A stretch of 64,000 nucleotides of DNA from Sulfurimonas sp. (lineage in GTDB: Bacteria > Campylobacterota > Campylobacteria > Campylobacterales > Sulfurimonadaceae): NCBI RefSeq assembly GCF_019429335.1, contig NZ_JAHYJB010000001.1, positions 62,001 through 126,000 of the forward strand. The letters run 5' to 3'. This document shows positions 7,678 to 15,685 of the stretch, piece by piece. The translations under genes and the position numbers were made by a program. Position 1 is the stretch's first letter; each line of letters starts with the position of its first letter. The notes below the pieces were generated by a model, which saw nothing but the letters and a program-made list of their open reading frames with translations, was not told the origin of the DNA and searched no databases.

Positions 7678-7928
7678 ATAACAACCCATTAAAAATTAGA
7701 CCAAAAGAACATTTTTTCGTTCAAGGTCTAAAGAGAGCTTTTGAGTTAAGTGCAATACCCGCTATTTATGAGTTTGTTTCTAAAAATCTTGATTCTATCA
7801 GGAGAAATGAACCAAATGAGTGGTGTATCGGCACTTCGACAATTGTTTATTCAGTAGATGATAACAACACCATCCATCTTATTACAGGGTGGGTTGGTAG
7901 CAGGAATAAGGAGGCTAAAAATGGCTAA
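7674..7928 (+). CDS. Small hypothetical protein, 84 aa
   Basis: MNNNPLKIRPKEHFFVQGLK starts in an ATGA overlap. It is soluble, with a basic and aromatic N terminus. GGAGG near its 3' end serves the next gene, which overlaps it by eight bases. No family is recognised. Confidence 0.5.
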   Translation: MNNNPLKIRPKEHFFVQGLKRAFELSAIPAIYEFVSKNLDSIRRNEPNEWCIGTSTIVYSVDDNNTIHLITGWVGSRNKEAKNG

Positions 7929-8478
7929 GCTGATGATGTATGATGGAAAAATTACTGACATCTTCAATCTTCAAAAAGAAGATGTTGATAAAGAAGTAAT
8001 AATAAGAGGTTCAATTAGAATCAATAGATTTCTGGGGCAAACAAGTTATGCTTATCCTGTTGCCAGTCATTTGATTGGCGGGTGGAGATATCTTAATGAC
8101 ATAGGGGCAGACATTCTTTTAAAGAAGCAATGGCTCATCCATGAAGCATTTGAGTCCTACTCAGGTGTGGATCTGCCATCTCCTTTAAAAGCTATGCTTC
8201 CGGACTATAAAGATGCAGAGAAAAGAGCTTTAAAAATTATCGCAGAAGCGTTTGGAGTTAATCCTGCGGAGAGCGATGAAATCAAACATCTTGACAGAAG
8301 CATAATGGTTTCAGAAGCATTATGGCTTATGCCAAATAGAGAATATTGGGAGTTGTTCGCTTTAGAGCAAGACATTCATCCAATATCTCAAAAATATGTG
8401 CTAGAAGCATATGAGCCAGAAAAGCTAAAAACAATGCTGGAGAGCATCTGGTATGAGACTTTCGGAGGCGAAAGATGA
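7921..8478 (+). CDS. HD-superfamily phosphohydrolase-like protein
   Basis: A 185-aa all-helical protein. YPVASHLIGGW (about residue 42), WLIHEAFESYSGVDLPSPLK (about residues 69-88) and HLDRSIMVSEAL (about residue 123) line up with the H...HD...D metal-binding pattern of phage and YfbR-like HD nucleotidases. The usual HD pair reads HE here, a conservative change. Such enzymes remove phosphate from nucleotides and help phages and plasmids adjust nucleotide pools. It is translationally coupled on both sides. Confidence 0.65.
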   Translation: MAKLMMYDGKITDIFNLQKEDVDKEVIIRGSIRINRFLGQTSYAYPVASHLIGGWRYLNDIGADILLKKQWLIHEAFESYSGVDLPSPLKAMLPDYKDAEKRALKIIAEAFGVNPAESDEIKHLDRSIMVSEALWLMPNREYWELFALEQDIHPISQKYVLEAYEPEKLKTMLESIWYETFGGER

Positions 8479-9833
8479 GCTGTTGCACAATTAAAAAAGA
8501 AATATCTTCGTCAATAAAAGAGCTTGATATATTAAAGTCAAAATTTGATGAAGTAGTGTTAGAGAATATGCAAGAGTATAGACTCTTAACGCTTAGAGAT
8601 AAAGCAAACAGATCTAATTACGATTGGATTGTGTGGCTAGAAGTAAAAATACCCTATGCTTCAAAGAGTAGCGGATATGGTTCTTCTTGGTCAGACAATG
8701 ACTATCTCAAAGGAGTGTGCGGAAGTATCTGCGATTGGGTAGAAATACTCAAAAATTTTGAAAAATCCGATAAAGGCAAACAGTTGTCATTGTTTGAGGA
8801 TGATTCAGAAGAAGAGTTTGAGAAAGAACCGGAGATGCCAAGCGGAGAGAGCGGCAATTGGAATAAATATTTCAAGGATTGCTACAATGTAAGGAGAAGA
8901 AATTTGATGAAGCAATATAGCTTTTTTGAATTATGCGACTTTACTATCGCTTGGTATAGCTATAAAGAGCCTTGGGTTGTTGATAGTTGGAGGAAACAAC
9001 TACCAAAATCAAATAAAGAGATGATTGAGCTTGTAAAAGATGCAATTATTAAAGGAACTACTACTGATGAAGGTCATGGAAGATTTGATGATTTTTGGTG
9101 GGATGATGAATATGGTTATATGACTTGTGATGGCGCATTAAGCAATATAGAGCTGATAAATAGAGTTAAATCTTTAATTAGACTATATCTTGTGCCATAT
9201 ACAAGCTATTTTCATGTGAGTACAGATTTATCTTGCTCTCATTGGATTTTTGAAGAGCAAACACGCTATCGCTATTGGTTTGACGGTAAAAAAATTCAAG
9301 GCTCCTCTTGGAGTGGCGAGAAAGATTTACCGTCCTATGAACTTTATGATTTAGAGTTTATAGATTGGCTAAGAAATCATTTCAACATTTCATATAAAGA
9401 CGTTGTGAGTGATGAACATGTTCTTAAACAAAACCTTCGCCACTTTTTTAGTTCCATACTTTGGTATGCCAAAGATGAATATGACTATGAAGCAAAAATC
9501 AATACTTTTAAAGATTGGAAGCAGTTCAAATCTGATATTTTTTCTTTTTTGAAGAAAAAAGATATTGATAAAAGCAACGGCGGAGGAAGTGGCTACTCTA
9601 TTGATGGCTTTAGTAGTAGTTATGATCTATGTAGCAAAGGCTCTATCGTAGTCAGACAAAACAGAGATCTAAGAATTACTCTAAACAGAGCTATGGATGA
9701 GTCAACGCTTGACGATTATGGATATGTCGAAGTATTCAATTTACAAGGCGATGAGATATATGGAGAAGCCTTTAGGGTGTTTAAGAAAGAAACCATAAAA
9801 CAAACTTCACTGTTTGATTTTATGGCAGCATAA
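8475..9833 (+). CDS. Unknown 452-aa protein with two clamp-binding peptides
   Basis: A large acidic, aromatic-rich soluble protein of no recognised family. It carries two sliding-clamp motifs: an internal QLSLF followed by an acidic stretch (about residue 97) and a C-terminal QTSLFDFMAA. Two copies would allow it to engage both sites of one clamp ring or two clamps. It overlaps the HD-protein gene by ATGA. A Gly/Ser-rich segment (about residues 375-390) may be a flexible loop. Role in DNA metabolism is inferred from the motifs and the nearby dnaN only. Confidence 0.7.
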   Translation: MSCCTIKKEISSSIKELDILKSKFDEVVLENMQEYRLLTLRDKANRSNYDWIVWLEVKIPYASKSSGYGSSWSDNDYLKGVCGSICDWVEILKNFEKSDKGKQLSLFEDDSEEEFEKEPEMPSGESGNWNKYFKDCYNVRRRNLMKQYSFFELCDFTIAWYSYKEPWVVDSWRKQLPKSNKEMIELVKDAIIKGTTTDEGHGRFDDFWWDDEYGYMTCDGALSNIELINRVKSLIRLYLVPYTSYFHVSTDLSCSHWIFEEQTRYRYWFDGKKIQGSSWSGEKDLPSYELYDLEFIDWLRNHFNISYKDVVSDEHVLKQNLRHFFSSILWYAKDEYDYEAKINTFKDWKQFKSDIFSFLKKKDIDKSNGGGSGYSIDGFSSSYDLCSKGSIVVRQNRDLRITLNRAMDESTLDDYGYVEVFNLQGDEIYGEAFRVFKKETIKQTSLFDFMAA

Positions 9834-9842
9834 GGAGAAGAG

Positions 9843-10043
9843 ATGCAAATATATGAGCTTGAAACAAAAAACGGAAGAGTGTTCAGCGTTGCGGTTGCAA
9901 ACAAAAGTCAACAGGCGAGGCTAACAAAGGTCATCCATGACAACAAGAGCAAATCTTATGAAGTTTTTGTACGCATTGAGGTCATTAAAAGTGGCATACA
10001 CGACATTAAGCAATTTGAAAAACTTGCAGATAGCTTGGTGTAG
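9843..10043 (+). CDS. Small hypothetical protein, 66 aa
   Basis: Starts after AAGGAGAAGAG, nine bases past the previous stop, so it belongs to the same transcript. It is soluble and basic, with beta-rich spacing (ELETKNGRVFSVAVANKSQ). No family is recognised. It ends just before another structured leader. Confidence 0.55.
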   Translation: MQIYELETKNGRVFSVAVANKSQQARLTKVIHDNKSKSYEVFVRIEVIKSGIHDIKQFEKLADSLV

Positions 10044-10057
10044 AATTAATAAATAAC

Positions 10058-10140
10058 AAGTTACTCATAAGAGCTTACCCATGAGGGAATCACTTCCCTT
10101 ATGGGAGGTATTCTCTCTTAGATTATCTGAGGAGATAATT
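10058..10140 (+). promoter_or_regulatory. Structured leader with the ribosome site in a hairpin loop
   Basis: A strong hairpin at 10078-10105 pairs CCCAT.AGGGAA with TTCCCT.ATGGG around the loop TCAC. A second perfect hairpin at 10122-10139 pairs ATTATCT with AGATAAT around the loop GAGG. That loop and the start of the right arm are the Shine-Dalgarno (GAGGAGA), and the ATG follows at 10141. Translation should depend on opening or binding of this hairpin, as in RNA thermometers or CsrA-type sites. Confidence 0.65.
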
Positions 10141-10413
10141 ATGACAACAAAAAAAGAAACTAAAAAACTGATATTAATTGCTATGCTAAAAGGATTTATC
10201 CATGCAACAGTTATACCAGTTGTATTTATGTTTGTGATTGCACACATAAGCCAAAGTGTATATTCGCTTGCAACACCGATACTTTATGTATTGATTGCTA
10301 GTTGGATTTATATGAAGTCGGAAAATAAAGATATATCAAAAACGATATTCTTTAGAACTCTAGGCGTGGTTTTTGCGGGATTGATGATCTATTTGATACT
10401 TATAGTGTCTTAA
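10141..10413 (+). CDS. Small membrane protein, 90 aa
   Basis: An ATG exists at 10081, but that start would lie inside the leader hairpin; ATG 10141 follows the GAGGAGA ribosome site. Lys-rich start, then about three hydrophobic helices (roughly residues 10-30, 37-55 and 70-89). It resembles the 101-aa membrane protein at 2812 in size and layout. Its stop lies in a TTAA shared with an opposing ORF. Confidence 0.6.
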   Translation: MTTKKETKKLILIAMLKGFIHATVIPVVFMFVIAHISQSVYSLATPILYVLIASWIYMKSENKDISKTIFFRTLGVVFAGLMIYLILIVS

Positions 10414-10583
10414 AACGCATCGTCAATAAAAGTATAAAGCTTTGGAAATTTTCCACTTCGGACAACGATAGAGTAGAAGCCTATTAAAAGGATTGCTACT
10501 AGAATATGCCCATAGGCTTGAAAGCCAATAAGAAGTAAGAAGCAAAAAGCAATAACGAACAAAGCAAAGTGATTATAGTTCAT
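10410..10583 (-). CDS. Small membrane protein, 57 aa, antisense
   Basis: MNYNHFALFVIAFCFLLLIG starts at 10583 on the minus strand and forms two hydrophobic helices followed by a basic tail. It faces the 90-aa membrane protein and shares its TTAA stop (10410-10413). A weak AGG lies before the start. It could be co-regulated with or antagonistic to its partner; no family is recognised. Confidence 0.4.
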   Translation of the reverse strand: MNYNHFALFVIAFCFLLLIGFQAYGHILVAILLIGFYSIVVRSGKFPKLYTFIDDAF

Positions 10584-10811
10584 CAATAACCTAAGTGTTT
10601 TTGAAGAATTATACCAAAAATAAAAGAGTTATTTTAGAGAACACTCTAATATAGCTTAATCAAAAAAATCAAACTTCCTCTTAACACCTCCACAAACACC
10701 TCAAAAGTAAAAGCATAACGATTTAATAATGCTGAGACCGAAATAATGTAGGCTCACTTTTAAACAGGTAAATAGTGGTTTTGGTTAATTGGATAATCAA
10801 AGGAAAAACAG
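10584..10811. other. Intergenic region upstream of dnaN
   Basis: These 228 bases contain no ORF of note. The plus strand ends with TCAAAGGAAAAACAG as ribosome site for dnaN. A 13-base stretch GCTGAGACCGAAA (10731-10743) also occurs in the tracrRNA body (26468-26480). I could not define a confident -35/-10 pair. Confidence 0.4.
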
Positions 10812-11912
10812 ATGAAAACAATTACAGTAAACACAAACGGATTATTAAACGCAGTTGCAGTAGCTAACAATTTTATGCCAGCAAATGGCGACTTTGTTGG
10901 TAAGTTGGTTCTAGTTGGAAATAGCGGAAAGCTAGAAGTTAAATCTTCTGATTACGAAAGAGCAATTATCTTTAAGGAGATAGACTTTGTTTCTTCTGAT
11001 CTAACGGATGCTGATTTTGCTCCTATGTCAATAGATGGCAAAAAGCTTCTAACTACGTTAAGAGCGGCTAAGACCGATGAAGCAATGATTGAACTACACG
11101 CTGAACATATTATTGTTAAAAGCGGCAGAAGTAAAATCAAAATTGAAACATTAGCCAATACCCAAAACATTGAAATAGCTACCGGGAACGGAAGCAGTTT
11201 TAATCTTGGTAGCAAAATAGGTCAATTTGAGCAGATTTTACACTCTGTAGATACAAATAATCCAAAGTTTGAGCTAAACGGTGTTCTGGTGCAAGTAAAT
11301 AACGGTGTGTTTAATATCGTTGGTACAGACACTAGAAGATTGGCGGCAATAACGTCTGAAACAGATATTGAGAACACTAGCATTATTGTTCCAAAAAGCG
11401 CAATTAGCAACATCGTAAAGTTGTTTGCGGGCTTTGATGTTTCAGCGGAGATTGACGATTCAATACTTACTGTATATACAGCAAATGTTTCATTCCAAAC
11501 AAGACTAATCAATGGCAAATTTCCAGAGTGGCAAAGAATAATGCCACAAAGTTTTTCTCAAACCATAACAATGGGAAGAGAGAAACTCTCAGAGCTTGTC
11601 AAAGAAGCTTCACTCTTCGATCAGCAAATCAAGATCACAATAAAAGACTCAACGATTCTTTTAGAAGATTTTGAGGGCGCTACAAAAGTTGAAGATGCTT
11701 TTAGTGATGAAAATGCGGACATTATGTTTGCGGTGAACGCTAAATCAATTCTTGACTTCCTCGGCTCTTTTGATGACGATAATGTACAAATTGGCTTTAA
11801 CGGTGCAAATCTGCCTGTTATGCTGATCGCTAGTCCATCATATAGAGAAGTGGTTATGCCCATTATAATGGCTGACACAAAAGAGGAAGAAGTAATAGAA
11901 GATGCTGCATAA
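10812..11912 (+). CDS. dnaN: DNA polymerase III beta subunit (sliding clamp)
   Basis: A full-length 366-aa clamp, the normal size. It shows the three-domain pattern and the pocket signatures: FELNGVLVQV, GTDTRRLAA, INGKFPEWQRIMP and the C-terminal EVVMPIIM. An acidic tail of about 15 residues (DTKEEEVIEDAA) follows the usual end. Clamps encircle DNA and hold polymerases, mismatch and repair proteins through QxxLF peptides. A chromosomal copy should exist in any host, so this is an accessory clamp. Several neighbours carry QxxLF peptides, suggesting a dedicated set of partners. Confidence 0.93.
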   Translation: MKTITVNTNGLLNAVAVANNFMPANGDFVGKLVLVGNSGKLEVKSSDYERAIIFKEIDFVSSDLTDADFAPMSIDGKKLLTTLRAAKTDEAMIELHAEHIIVKSGRSKIKIETLANTQNIEIATGNGSSFNLGSKIGQFEQILHSVDTNNPKFELNGVLVQVNNGVFNIVGTDTRRLAAITSETDIENTSIIVPKSAISNIVKLFAGFDVSAEIDDSILTVYTANVSFQTRLINGKFPEWQRIMPQSFSQTITMGREKLSELVKEASLFDQQIKITIKDSTILLEDFEGATKVEDAFSDENADIMFAVNAKSILDFLGSFDDDNVQIGFNGANLPVMLIASPSYREVVMPIIMADTKEEEVIEDAA

Positions 11913-11921
11913 GGAGTGGTT

Positions 11922-12191
11922 ATGTTTGATGAAAACCAATTAAATAAAATATTTGGTTTTTTTCTAAATAAAAAGGGAGTTGTTCCTAAATTTAGAAAAA
12001 CCAAATACGGATATAGGACATATAACAGTGCTTGGAAACTCTTCAAAAATACTTTATCAATTGTCTACACAAAGCCTACAAAGATTTATAATGGCTGCGA
12101 CTATGACAATGGTACGGAAGAGACTAGGTATCAAATAATAAAAAGAGAGGCATCAATAGATATTGTCTTTCTTTATACAAAAATAATATAA
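11922..12191 (+). CDS. Small hypothetical protein, 89 aa
   Basis: ATG 11922 is preferred to GTG 11916 because AAGGAG is correctly spaced from it. It is a basic, Tyr/Lys-rich soluble protein (FRKTKYGYRTYNSAWKLF). It lies nine bases after dnaN and is probably co-transcribed. No family is recognised. Confidence 0.55.
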   Translation: MFDENQLNKIFGFFLNKKGVVPKFRKTKYGYRTYNSAWKLFKNTLSIVYTKPTKIYNGCDYDNGTEETRYQIIKREASIDIVFLYTKII

Positions 12192-12201
12192 GGAGATAAA
12201 A

Positions 12202-13137
12202 ATGCAAACATCTAATTTCTCAAAAAGCTCAGTGGTATCACACTCTGAGCGTGGCAATGGCGGTAAAAGCAGTTACAGAGGTAATGCAGGCGCAAACTTT
12301 ATGCGTGATGTTATGCTTTTTGGAATCGAAAATACTAAGTCAACTCCTCAAAATTTCTACTTTGTAGATGCAAACGAGGGTTCCGGTACAAGTAGAGATG
12401 TCGCAAAAGAATTAGGAATTATCTATACAGGTCTTGACTTGCATGGGATGGTTCCCACAATTCAAAACGACTTTACAAAAGACAGTATTACCAATAAATT
12501 AAGCCGTCCTGTCGAAATGGTGTTCACACACCCTCCTTATGCAGATATGATTCAGTATAGTGGCTCTCAATGGGGAAATAAAATCTTACAAACTGATACT
12601 TCAAATCCGACTCTTACTAAAGAGCAGTTTTTAGAAATGTCGCAAGTAATGCTTTTAAACCAAAGAGAAGCCACAAGAGACGGTGGTTTATACGCTACCC
12701 TCATTGGAGATATGAGACGCAAAGGTGAGTTTTGGAGCTTTCAAGCAGACTACCAATTAATGATGCCAAAAAGCGAGTTGATTAGCGTTGCAATAAAAAT
12801 GCAACATAATTGCCAAAGCAATGGCAGAAGCTACGGTGGTTCGTTTGTTCCCATAACTCATGAGTACTTACTAATTTGGAAAAAGAAAGCTGCTTCTCTC
12901 TTTGCTATAGGCTTTGAGACAGCATCACAAATTCAAAAGAAAGTAGGGCAGACTTGGCGCTCTGTTATACGCATAGCGATGATGAAGCTTGGTAAAGCAT
13001 CTTTACAAGAGATATATGCCGAAGTAGAAAAAGTAGCATCTCATTTGATTGCTAAAAATCAAAACTGGCAAGCAAAAATTCGTCAACAGTTACAACTACA
13101 TTTTACGAATGTAGAACGTGGCGTGTGGGCGGTATAA
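12202..13137 (+). CDS. DNA methyltransferase-like protein with C-terminal helix-turn-helix
   Basis: A 311-aa protein. FYFVDANEGSGTSRDVA (about residue 52) resembles a SAM motif, and EMVFTHPPYADMI (about residue 109) is the (N/D/S/H)PPY catalytic motif of amino-methyltransferases, with His in the first position. The C-terminal 75 residues (WRSVIRIAMMKLGKASLQEIY...) look like a winged helix of the kind used to read DNA. QLQLHF near the end fits the six-residue clamp-binding variant QxxLxF but lies inside the predicted fold. It is in the dnaN transcript and no restriction enzyme is adjacent. Confidence 0.7.
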   Translation: MQTSNFSKSSVVSHSERGNGGKSSYRGNAGANFMRDVMLFGIENTKSTPQNFYFVDANEGSGTSRDVAKELGIIYTGLDLHGMVPTIQNDFTKDSITNKLSRPVEMVFTHPPYADMIQYSGSQWGNKILQTDTSNPTLTKEQFLEMSQVMLLNQREATRDGGLYATLIGDMRRKGEFWSFQADYQLMMPKSELISVAIKMQHNCQSNGRSYGGSFVPITHEYLLIWKKKAASLFAIGFETASQIQKKVGQTWRSVIRIAMMKLGKASLQEIYAEVEKVASHLIAKNQNWQAKIRQQLQLHFTNVERGVWAV

Positions 13138-13147
13138 AAGGACAATT

Positions 13148-13222
13148 ATGGATTTAATTTTTTTATTACTCCCACTGGGAGTAGCTTTTATAAGCTATCT
13201 GTATTACAAGAGATTACTATAA
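13148..13222 (+). CDS. Tiny membrane protein, 24 aa
   Basis: MDLIFLLLPLGVAFISYLYY... starts 11 bases after the methyltransferase with AAAGGA upstream. It is one hydrophobic helix and a basic end. Part of its coding RNA (ACTCCCACTGGGAGT) is itself a hairpin. Similar to the other one-helix ORFs of this region. Confidence 0.4.
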   Translation: MDLIFLLLPLGVAFISYLYYKRLL

Positions 13223-13318
13223 GAAAAGAATTGAGATTACATTATTTTTTTGTGTAGCTATCTTGGTAATGAACACAATAGTTTAGTTGCTTCATAGAAG
13301 CTAATCCCAAACAGGGGC

Positions 13319-13365
13319 AAGACATACCATGTTAAATCCCTGTAGGGATTGGTATGTCTTTTTTA
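13319..13365 (+). terminator. Intrinsic terminator or attenuator
   Basis: AAGACATACC (13319-13328) pairs perfectly with GGTATGTCTT (13351-13360). Nested inside, AATCCC pairs with GGGATT, and the stem runs into TTTTTTATT. The element lies 21 bases before the next ATG, so it may be an attenuator for that gene as well as the end of the dnaN transcript. Upstream, GCTTC-ATA-GAAGC adds another hairpin. Confidence 0.75.
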
Positions 13366-13385
13366 TTCTCATAAAGGAGATTGTT

Positions 13386-13517
13386 ATGGCAATTGCAAAA
13401 GAAATAAATGTTGAATATGACTCTGAAACAGAGCATTATGATGGCTATTACGATTCAGAAGAGCATAACGATGCGTGTGATAGTGCTCATGTTACTTGGA
13501 AGGTGCTTAATGTCTAA
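13386..13517 (+). CDS. Very acidic small protein, 43 aa
   Basis: Starts after AAAGGAGATTGTT. The product is strongly acidic with repeated DSE/YYDSEEHND residues. Its 3' end overlaps the next ATG by eight bases. It could be a DNA-mimic-like or regulatory peptide but nothing specific can be said. Confidence 0.45.
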   Translation: MAIAKEINVEYDSETEHYDGYYDSEEHNDACDSAHVTWKVLNV

Positions 13518-13704
13518 AAATGAAGCACTAATTATGCTGCAAGACAAAAGACAAAAGTGTATCGTCTACACTAGAGTTATGGGCTATCACAGACCTACCG
13601 AGAGTTTTAATACTGGTAAGGTCGGTGAGCATAAGCAAAGAAAACAATTCAAGGAATCTTATGGATATAATCAAAAAAATAGATGCGGAAATCTCTGCAC
13701 CTAA
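13510..13704 (+). CDS. NrdD C-terminal-like small protein
   Basis: A 64-aa product from ATG 13510. The segment CIVYTRVMGYHRPTESFNTG resembles the short conserved C-terminal segment of class III (anaerobic) ribonucleotide reductases, CxVYxRVxGYxRPVxxWNxGK. A pair of Cys near the end could complete a metal site. The rest of NrdD is absent, so it is either a stand-alone domain or a remnant. It overlaps the helicase start by 44 bases. Confidence 0.45.
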   Translation: MSKNEALIMLQDKRQKCIVYTRVMGYHRPTESFNTGKVGEHKQRKQFKESYGYNQKNRCGNLCT

Positions 13705-15676
13705 AAAAACCAAAAAACCAATTCATCTCACTTTAACAAAAAAAGAAGACGGCTCTTACAGGTCATTACTTCCTTTTAAAATAGAAAGTGGCGAATATAT
13801 TCTCAATAGCTCGTCTATAAAAGATAAGGCGGTTGTATTGGAATATGAAGATGGAGTGATAAGAATAGAGTTGGATAGCGAAGAAGAGCAAATTAACGCT
13901 TTCCTCTCAAAAGATGAGAATGCTATCTTGAAAGCGATTAAGGGTGTTATTTCAAACGATAACTTTTGCCATGAGCCATCTTTTATAGTTGGTCCCCCTG
14001 GAACAGGTAAAACAAAGGTAATCACAAAAATTCTTGAAAAGACTGTTGAAAATAATCTCAGGGTCCTTGTGGTTTCACCTACAAATAAAGCTGTTGAAAA
14101 TGTGTTTGAGAGAATAGATCTTGAAGCACTTGATTTGATCCTTGGGGATGTTGTTGTATCCATAACGACAGACCACAAGGATATTCAGCAACTTTCGCCT
14201 GAAAATTTGAAACTAAAAAAACTTCAACCTATTGAAGATGAGATTCAAATACTAGAAGAGACAAAACAAGATGCCTTAAAACAAAAAAGAGATTATCAAC
14301 CAAAACTGAGATCTCTTGAGTTAGAGCAAGAATCTAACCATACTGCGCTAAGCAACATCAAAAGAGACATTGAAGCTAAAAAACACACTTTAAAAAGTGT
14401 GAAAAGCATCTTGTCTGACCTAGATTTCAGAATCAAGGTTTTGACGGGAAATGAAATGTTAAGGAGCGTTGCTAGTGCCATTATGGGCAGAAAACTTACA
14501 GAGCTTGATAGTGAAAAAAAGGCAGAAGAATTGAGAAAAAAAGAAGTGGAAAAAGAGATTCTCACTCTTGATCAAAAAGCTTTAGAGACTGAAAGCACAA
14601 CTTCCACTACAAAGAAAAGCGTTGATACTGTAATGAAAGAATTTGGAGAGCTAAACAAGCTTATTCAAATGATTGATAAACAGCTTCAAGAGCTTAAGAA
14701 AAAAAGGGAGCAGCTAAAAAAGAATGACGTTTTTGCAACAGCTAAAATAGTTGGCGCAACGCTTTTTGGTGCTGCTTTAAATCAAAAAATTCAACAAGGA
14801 AATTTTGATATAGTTATAGTAGATGAAGTCTCTATGGCTATATTGCCCTTACTTATAACTGCTTCGCAGGCATTAAATGACCGACAGATTGATTTTGCAT
14901 GTGCAAATGACTCTTCGTTGTATGATGCTCAAAACAAAGCAGTTGCATTGGCTCTAAAATCAAAATTTGTTCTCGTCGGAGATCCAAAACAACTTCAGCC
15001 CATAGCAAAAACATGGGATTTAAAACAATCCGTTTTTTCATTCTATGGTATTGAAGAAATGTTTAAAGGGAATGCAGTAAAAAACACTGTTCTACTTGAC
15101 ATTAATTTTCGCAACCATCCACATATCACGTCTTTATCATCAAAACTCTTTTACGGGGGCATGCTGAAAAGTGGTAAAGAGGATTCCGCTACAAAGAGCC
15201 TATACATTAGAAAAAGCACATCTAAGATGGTCCATTCTAATGGTAGCTTTATAAACCATGGAAACATGAAAATTGTAGTGGAGCAAGTAACCAAAGCTCT
15301 TGAGAGAGGCAGAAGAAGCATAGGGATAATAACCCCTTATAAAAAACAAGCCGCTCTTATAGACGAGGCACTATCCCCATTAAAAAAAGAGTATCCAGAT
15401 GCAGATATCCAAGCAGGCACCGTACACGTTTTTCAAGGCAAAGAAGCTGAAATCATAATTTATGATTTAACTTTTTCGCCATCTGAAAAAAGCGATTACA
15501 TCCCGCCTGCTTACGATGGAGACATAGCATCAGATACCGCGAAACTGCTTAATGTCGCTATGACAAGAGCAGAAAGCTTTTTTATTGTTGTGGGAGATGT
15601 TGAGGGAATTTTAAATCTTAAAAACAGAGGGCTAGTCCTTAAAGATTGGGTTTTTGAAATCAATGAATTAAAATAG
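13661..15676 (+). CDS. Superfamily 1 helicase (UPF1/DNA2-like)
   Basis: A 671-aa helicase. ATG 13661 is chosen because AAGGA precedes it; an upstream GTG is possible. Motifs in order: FIVGPPGTGKTKVITKIL (Walker A), VIVDEVSMA (motif II), LVGDPKQLQPIA (III), LDINFRNHPHI (IV), GTVHVFQGKEAEIIIYDL (V) and LNVAMTRAESFFIVVGD (VI). A long charged coiled-coil insertion (about residues 190-365) sits between Walker A and motif II, as in UPF1-like helicases with an arm. It should unwind DNA or RNA in an ATP-dependent way; the dnaN context favours DNA. Confidence 0.88.
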   Translation: MDIIKKIDAEISAPKKTKKPIHLTLTKKEDGSYRSLLPFKIESGEYILNSSSIKDKAVVLEYEDGVIRIELDSEEEQINAFLSKDENAILKAIKGVISNDNFCHEPSFIVGPPGTGKTKVITKILEKTVENNLRVLVVSPTNKAVENVFERIDLEALDLILGDVVVSITTDHKDIQQLSPENLKLKKLQPIEDEIQILEETKQDALKQKRDYQPKLRSLELEQESNHTALSNIKRDIEAKKHTLKSVKSILSDLDFRIKVLTGNEMLRSVASAIMGRKLTELDSEKKAEELRKKEVEKEILTLDQKALETESTTSTTKKSVDTVMKEFGELNKLIQMIDKQLQELKKKREQLKKNDVFATAKIVGATLFGAALNQKIQQGNFDIVIVDEVSMAILPLLITASQALNDRQIDFACANDSSLYDAQNKAVALALKSKFVLVGDPKQLQPIAKTWDLKQSVFSFYGIEEMFKGNAVKNTVLLDINFRNHPHITSLSSKLFYGGMLKSGKEDSATKSLYIRKSTSKMVHSNGSFINHGNMKIVVEQVTKALERGRRSIGIITPYKKQAALIDEALSPLKKEYPDADIQAGTVHVFQGKEAEIIIYDLTFSPSEKSDYIPPAYDGDIASDTAKLLNVAMTRAESFFIVVGDVEGILNLKNRGLVLKDWVFEINELK

Positions 15677-15685
15677 GGAGATGGT

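Noticed and set aside
6116-13137. Restriction-modification system
   Set aside because: Two methyltransferase-like genes are present but no restriction endonuclease or specificity subunit is near either.
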